From Exobacillus caeni (lineage in GTDB: Bacteria; Bacillota; Bacilli; Bacillales; Guptibacillaceae), in the NCBI RefSeq assembly GCF_005747095.1, contig NZ_SWLG01000012.1, positions 79,136-143,135 of the forward strand: a stretch of 64,000 bases of DNA, written 5' to 3'. The position numbers and the translations under genes were made by a program. Numbering within the stretch: the first letter of the stretch is position 1; the number at the start of each line of letters is the position of its first letter. The notes under the pieces were generated by a model. The model did not search any database and was not told the DNA's origin. It saw only the letters and a program-made list of their open reading frames with translations. Shown here one piece after another: positions 62,556 through 64,000 of this stretch.

Positions 62556-62569
62556 CGAACGTTTGTTCT
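62556..62569. promoter_or_regulatory. LexA/DinR-like box
   Basis: CGAACGTTTGTTCT fits the Gram-positive SOS consensus CGAAC-N4-GTTCG with one change at the end. It is about 60 bp upstream of the amidase start. A perfect GGAACGCGTTCC palindrome at 62521-62532 (GAAC-N2-GTTC) lies between it and the gene. Confidence 0.5.
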
Positions 62570-62991
62570 ATAGTTTTTGGGAAAAGGAATCGAAAGGACC
62601 AATGGATGTTTGCATTCTGGGTTAGAAAGCGCAATTTTTTTAAAAAAACAACCGTACTATTCTCATGATGAAAATCTGAGAAAGGATTACAACCTTCTTT
62701 TTTTATCATTTTCATCGGGTAGCAAACAGCATAACAAGAAGAATTTAACCTTAAACGTTTTTATTTATTTTAAAATGGGGATGATGTTAACAAATGAGAA
62801 CAAAGCTATTTTAATTTTGCTAAAAAAAGGCATTATAAACACGGGGAAAATATTTAAAATGCTGGGTAAACATTCTTGTTTTCGTATATTAATGTAAAAT
62901 TAATATGACCTAAGTATCAATTTATGTACTACCTGTTATTCCTTGTCTATATAGGGAATAGAACATAGAGTCAAGTAGGGAGGAGGAAGCG
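62570..62991. other. Intergenic region, no credible gene
   Basis: About 420 AT-rich bases. An open frame of 106 codons from 62577 has no ribosome site and poor composition. No repeats or clear promoter beyond the SOS-like box at its left edge. Confidence 0.5.
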
Positions 62992-63369
62992 ATGGTTCGC
63001 CAACTAGAAGGACAACGAATAGTGGTCGATAGTCACTGGCTAAAAGAAAACGCTTATATGACCTATGCTGCCTTATACCTTCTTGCAAGAGAGTTTGCAA
63101 GTGAGGAAAAAAATGGGATGATCGTTAGAAAGTTTTCCAGGTGGAAAGAAGAAGGATTTTTAATCCGTTTTAACTTTAATGAAGATGGTGTTATCATTTC
63201 AGCATTCGAAACTAACGAAGAAAATCCCCAGAATCCCTGGTTAATAGATTCTTATGATAAGATCGAGGAGTACTCTCATCTTTATGAAGAGTTCCAACAA
63301 ATTACAGAGCTATCAACCAAAGGGAATCAATGTAACTTTTTCATAGAAAACGGAAACCGGAGGAAGTAG
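62992..63369 (+). CDS. Hypothetical protein
   Basis: 125-aa soluble protein, mixed alpha/beta, with an aromatic-rich start (SHWLKENAYMTYAALYLLAREFA) followed by strands and an acidic C-terminal helix. I do not recognise a family. GGGAGGAGG gives a strong ribosome site eight bases before the ATG, and the codon use is ordinary, so it is probably real. A terminator follows about 60 bp later. Confidence 0.65.
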   Translation: MVRQLEGQRIVVDSHWLKENAYMTYAALYLLAREFASEEKNGMIVRKFSRWKEEGFLIRFNFNEDGVIISAFETNEENPQNPWLIDSYDKIEEYSHLYEEFQQITELSTKGNQCNFFIENGNRRK

Positions 63370-63430
63370 TGCTAACTTCTTACCGTAAAAAAAAACATAT
63401 CCTTACCTTTTGTCTAGATAAAGGTGTTTC

Positions 63431-63459
63431 CCCCAGGACTGCAATCCTGGGGTTTTTTG
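63431..63459 (+). terminator. Terminator after the hypothetical gene
   Basis: CCCCAGGA and TCCTGGGG form a stem with loop CTGCAA, followed by TTTTTT. The remaining sequence up to 63660 shows no gene. Confidence 0.88.
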
Positions 63460-63663
63460 TAGGGGGGGATGATACCTAAGTGCCTACAATAAACACTTTA
63501 GCATATCTGTTTTTCTTTAATAGGAATATGGGAGAGTTAAGACATTCTTTTAAAGTTTGTAAAAAAGGCTGGTGTTTTTTCACATAAGGGAGAGCTTAAA
63601 GTGCGAACGATCCTTTTTAGGTAGCGATTAAACTTTTTAACGACGACCGCACTCTCTTAATAT

Positions 63664-63688
63664 AAAAAAAGCCGAGGCTTACCTCGGC
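63664..63688 (-). terminator. Terminator of the second YjcZ peptide gene
   Basis: GCCGAGG and CCTCGGC with loop CTTA; on the minus strand it runs into TTTTTTT. Confidence 0.85.
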
Positions 63689-63694
63689 GTAAAA

Positions 63695-63793
63695 TTAATA
63701 AACGTAAGAAGCTCCAATAATGATTAACAGAATAAACAGAACAACGTACAATACGAAACCACCGCCGTAGCCGTATCCGCCACCGTAGCCCAT
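63695..63793 (-). CDS. YjcZ family sporulation-type peptide
   Basis: 32-residue peptide with a Gly/Tyr-rich head MGYGGGYGYGGG and the tail FVLYVVLFILLIIIGASYVY, which is almost identical to that of the 29-residue peptide at 17347-17436. A single membrane helix is likely. GGAGATGAG precedes the ATG. The two copies, 46 kb apart, share arrangement: minus strand and own terminator. Confidence 0.87.
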   Translation of the reverse strand: MGYGGGYGYGGGFVLYVVLFILLIIIGASYVY

Positions 63794-63907
63794 AAACTCA
63801 TCTCCTTTCCATGTTTGTTATAGTCTATGACTCTATAACGAATCTAGTTTGGACAGGAGTTTATGATTGATAGAAAATGCGCAAACCCCCAGACTTCTCT
63901 CGTATTG

Positions 63908-63951
63908 GGGGCTGACCCAAAAGGATAAAGTATCCTTTTGAAGGTCGCCCC
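63908..63951. repeat. Dispersed hairpin, copy 2
   Basis: GGGGCTGACCC...GGTCGCCCC with inner AAAAGGATA/TATCCTTTT pairing and TTCTTTTTT after it. It is the reverse complement of the terminator at 39432-39474 except for one extra A. A further CCCCC/GGGGG hairpin lies just upstream (63886-63911). Confidence 0.8.
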
Positions 63952-64000
63952 TTCTTTTTTCGCTGAAAACATAAAAGAACCGTCCTTTTTCTGTATAATT

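Noticed and set aside
62577..62897. 106-codon open frame downstream of the SOS-like box
   Set aside because: No ribosome site, AT-driven composition and no family resemblance.

Overview
The window looks like chromosomal DNA of an endospore-forming member of the Bacillaceae. The genome is moderately low in GC, has strong AAGGAGG-type ribosome sites and ATG/GTG/TTG starts, and carries two tiny YjcZ-type proteins, an AbrB-type regulator, a YfhO/GtrA/CsbB-type wall-sugar operon and many B. subtilis-like families. The genus cannot be fixed from sequence alone. No rRNA, tRNA, CRISPR array or prophage was seen. There is one complete IS3/IS150-type element.

Layout. (1) 0-4 kb: an operon of R2-like ligand-binding oxidase, aldehyde dehydrogenase and iron alcohol dehydrogenase. 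(2) 4-7.5 kb: a flavin reductase, an EamA exporter and an ABC-2 drug-type exporter pair. (3) 7.7-9.7 kb: four small minus-strand genes, each gap holding a copy of the same CTGCCC...AATAAG element. (4) 10-17.3 kb: acetoin catabolism, with an AcoR-like sigma-54 activator, a canonical -24/-12 promoter, E1 alpha, E1 beta, E2 and butanediol dehydrogenase. E3 is absent, and 21-bp repeat arrays sit between E1 beta and E2. (5) 17-25 kb: a YjcZ peptide, an Old Yellow Enzyme, a YhfK-like protein, the IS inserted inside a terminator-like stem-loop, an acyltransferase, and an ArsR-rhodanese regulator with its MFS transporter. (6) 25-29 kb: a HicB-like protein, a PAS-STAS protein, and an ECF-type sigma factor coupled to an unrecognised repeat protein.

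(7) 29-55.9 kb is the most distinctive part, a continuous catabolic island. Its first half is a divergent unit controlled by a GntR repressor whose perfect TTGTATACAA operators lie in both promoters. It holds an HMG-CoA-lyase-family enzyme, a class III CoA-transferase, a cysteine amidohydrolase, a HyuA/HyuB ATP-dependent hydantoinase pair, an enoyl-CoA hydratase and a LeuC/LeuD-type hydro-lyase. Its second half has its own promoter, an SDR, a ketopantoate-reductase-type enzyme and a second GntR regulator. These are followed by a complete peptide-type ABC importer and a run of hydrolases: an M14-type deacylase, an amidase, an M20 enzyme, a creatininase-family enzyme, a DUF885-type enzyme and an M28 enzyme. 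A last SDR closes the cluster. Together they suggest import of an amide- or peptide-like compound, stepwise hydrolysis including opening of a cyclic imide or lactam, hydration of an unsaturated dicarboxylate, CoA activation and aldol cleavage to central metabolites. The substrate is an inference.

(8) 56-64 kb: a broken endonuclease-family gene, a putative sigma-B stress protein, the csbB-gtrA-yfhO operon, an AbrB-family regulator, a cell-wall amidase with a LexA-like box, a hypothetical protein and a second YjcZ peptide.

Three short-period (20 or 21 bp) intergenic repeat arrays, the CTGCCC elements and two pairs of near-identical hairpins form a repeat layer independent of the genes.
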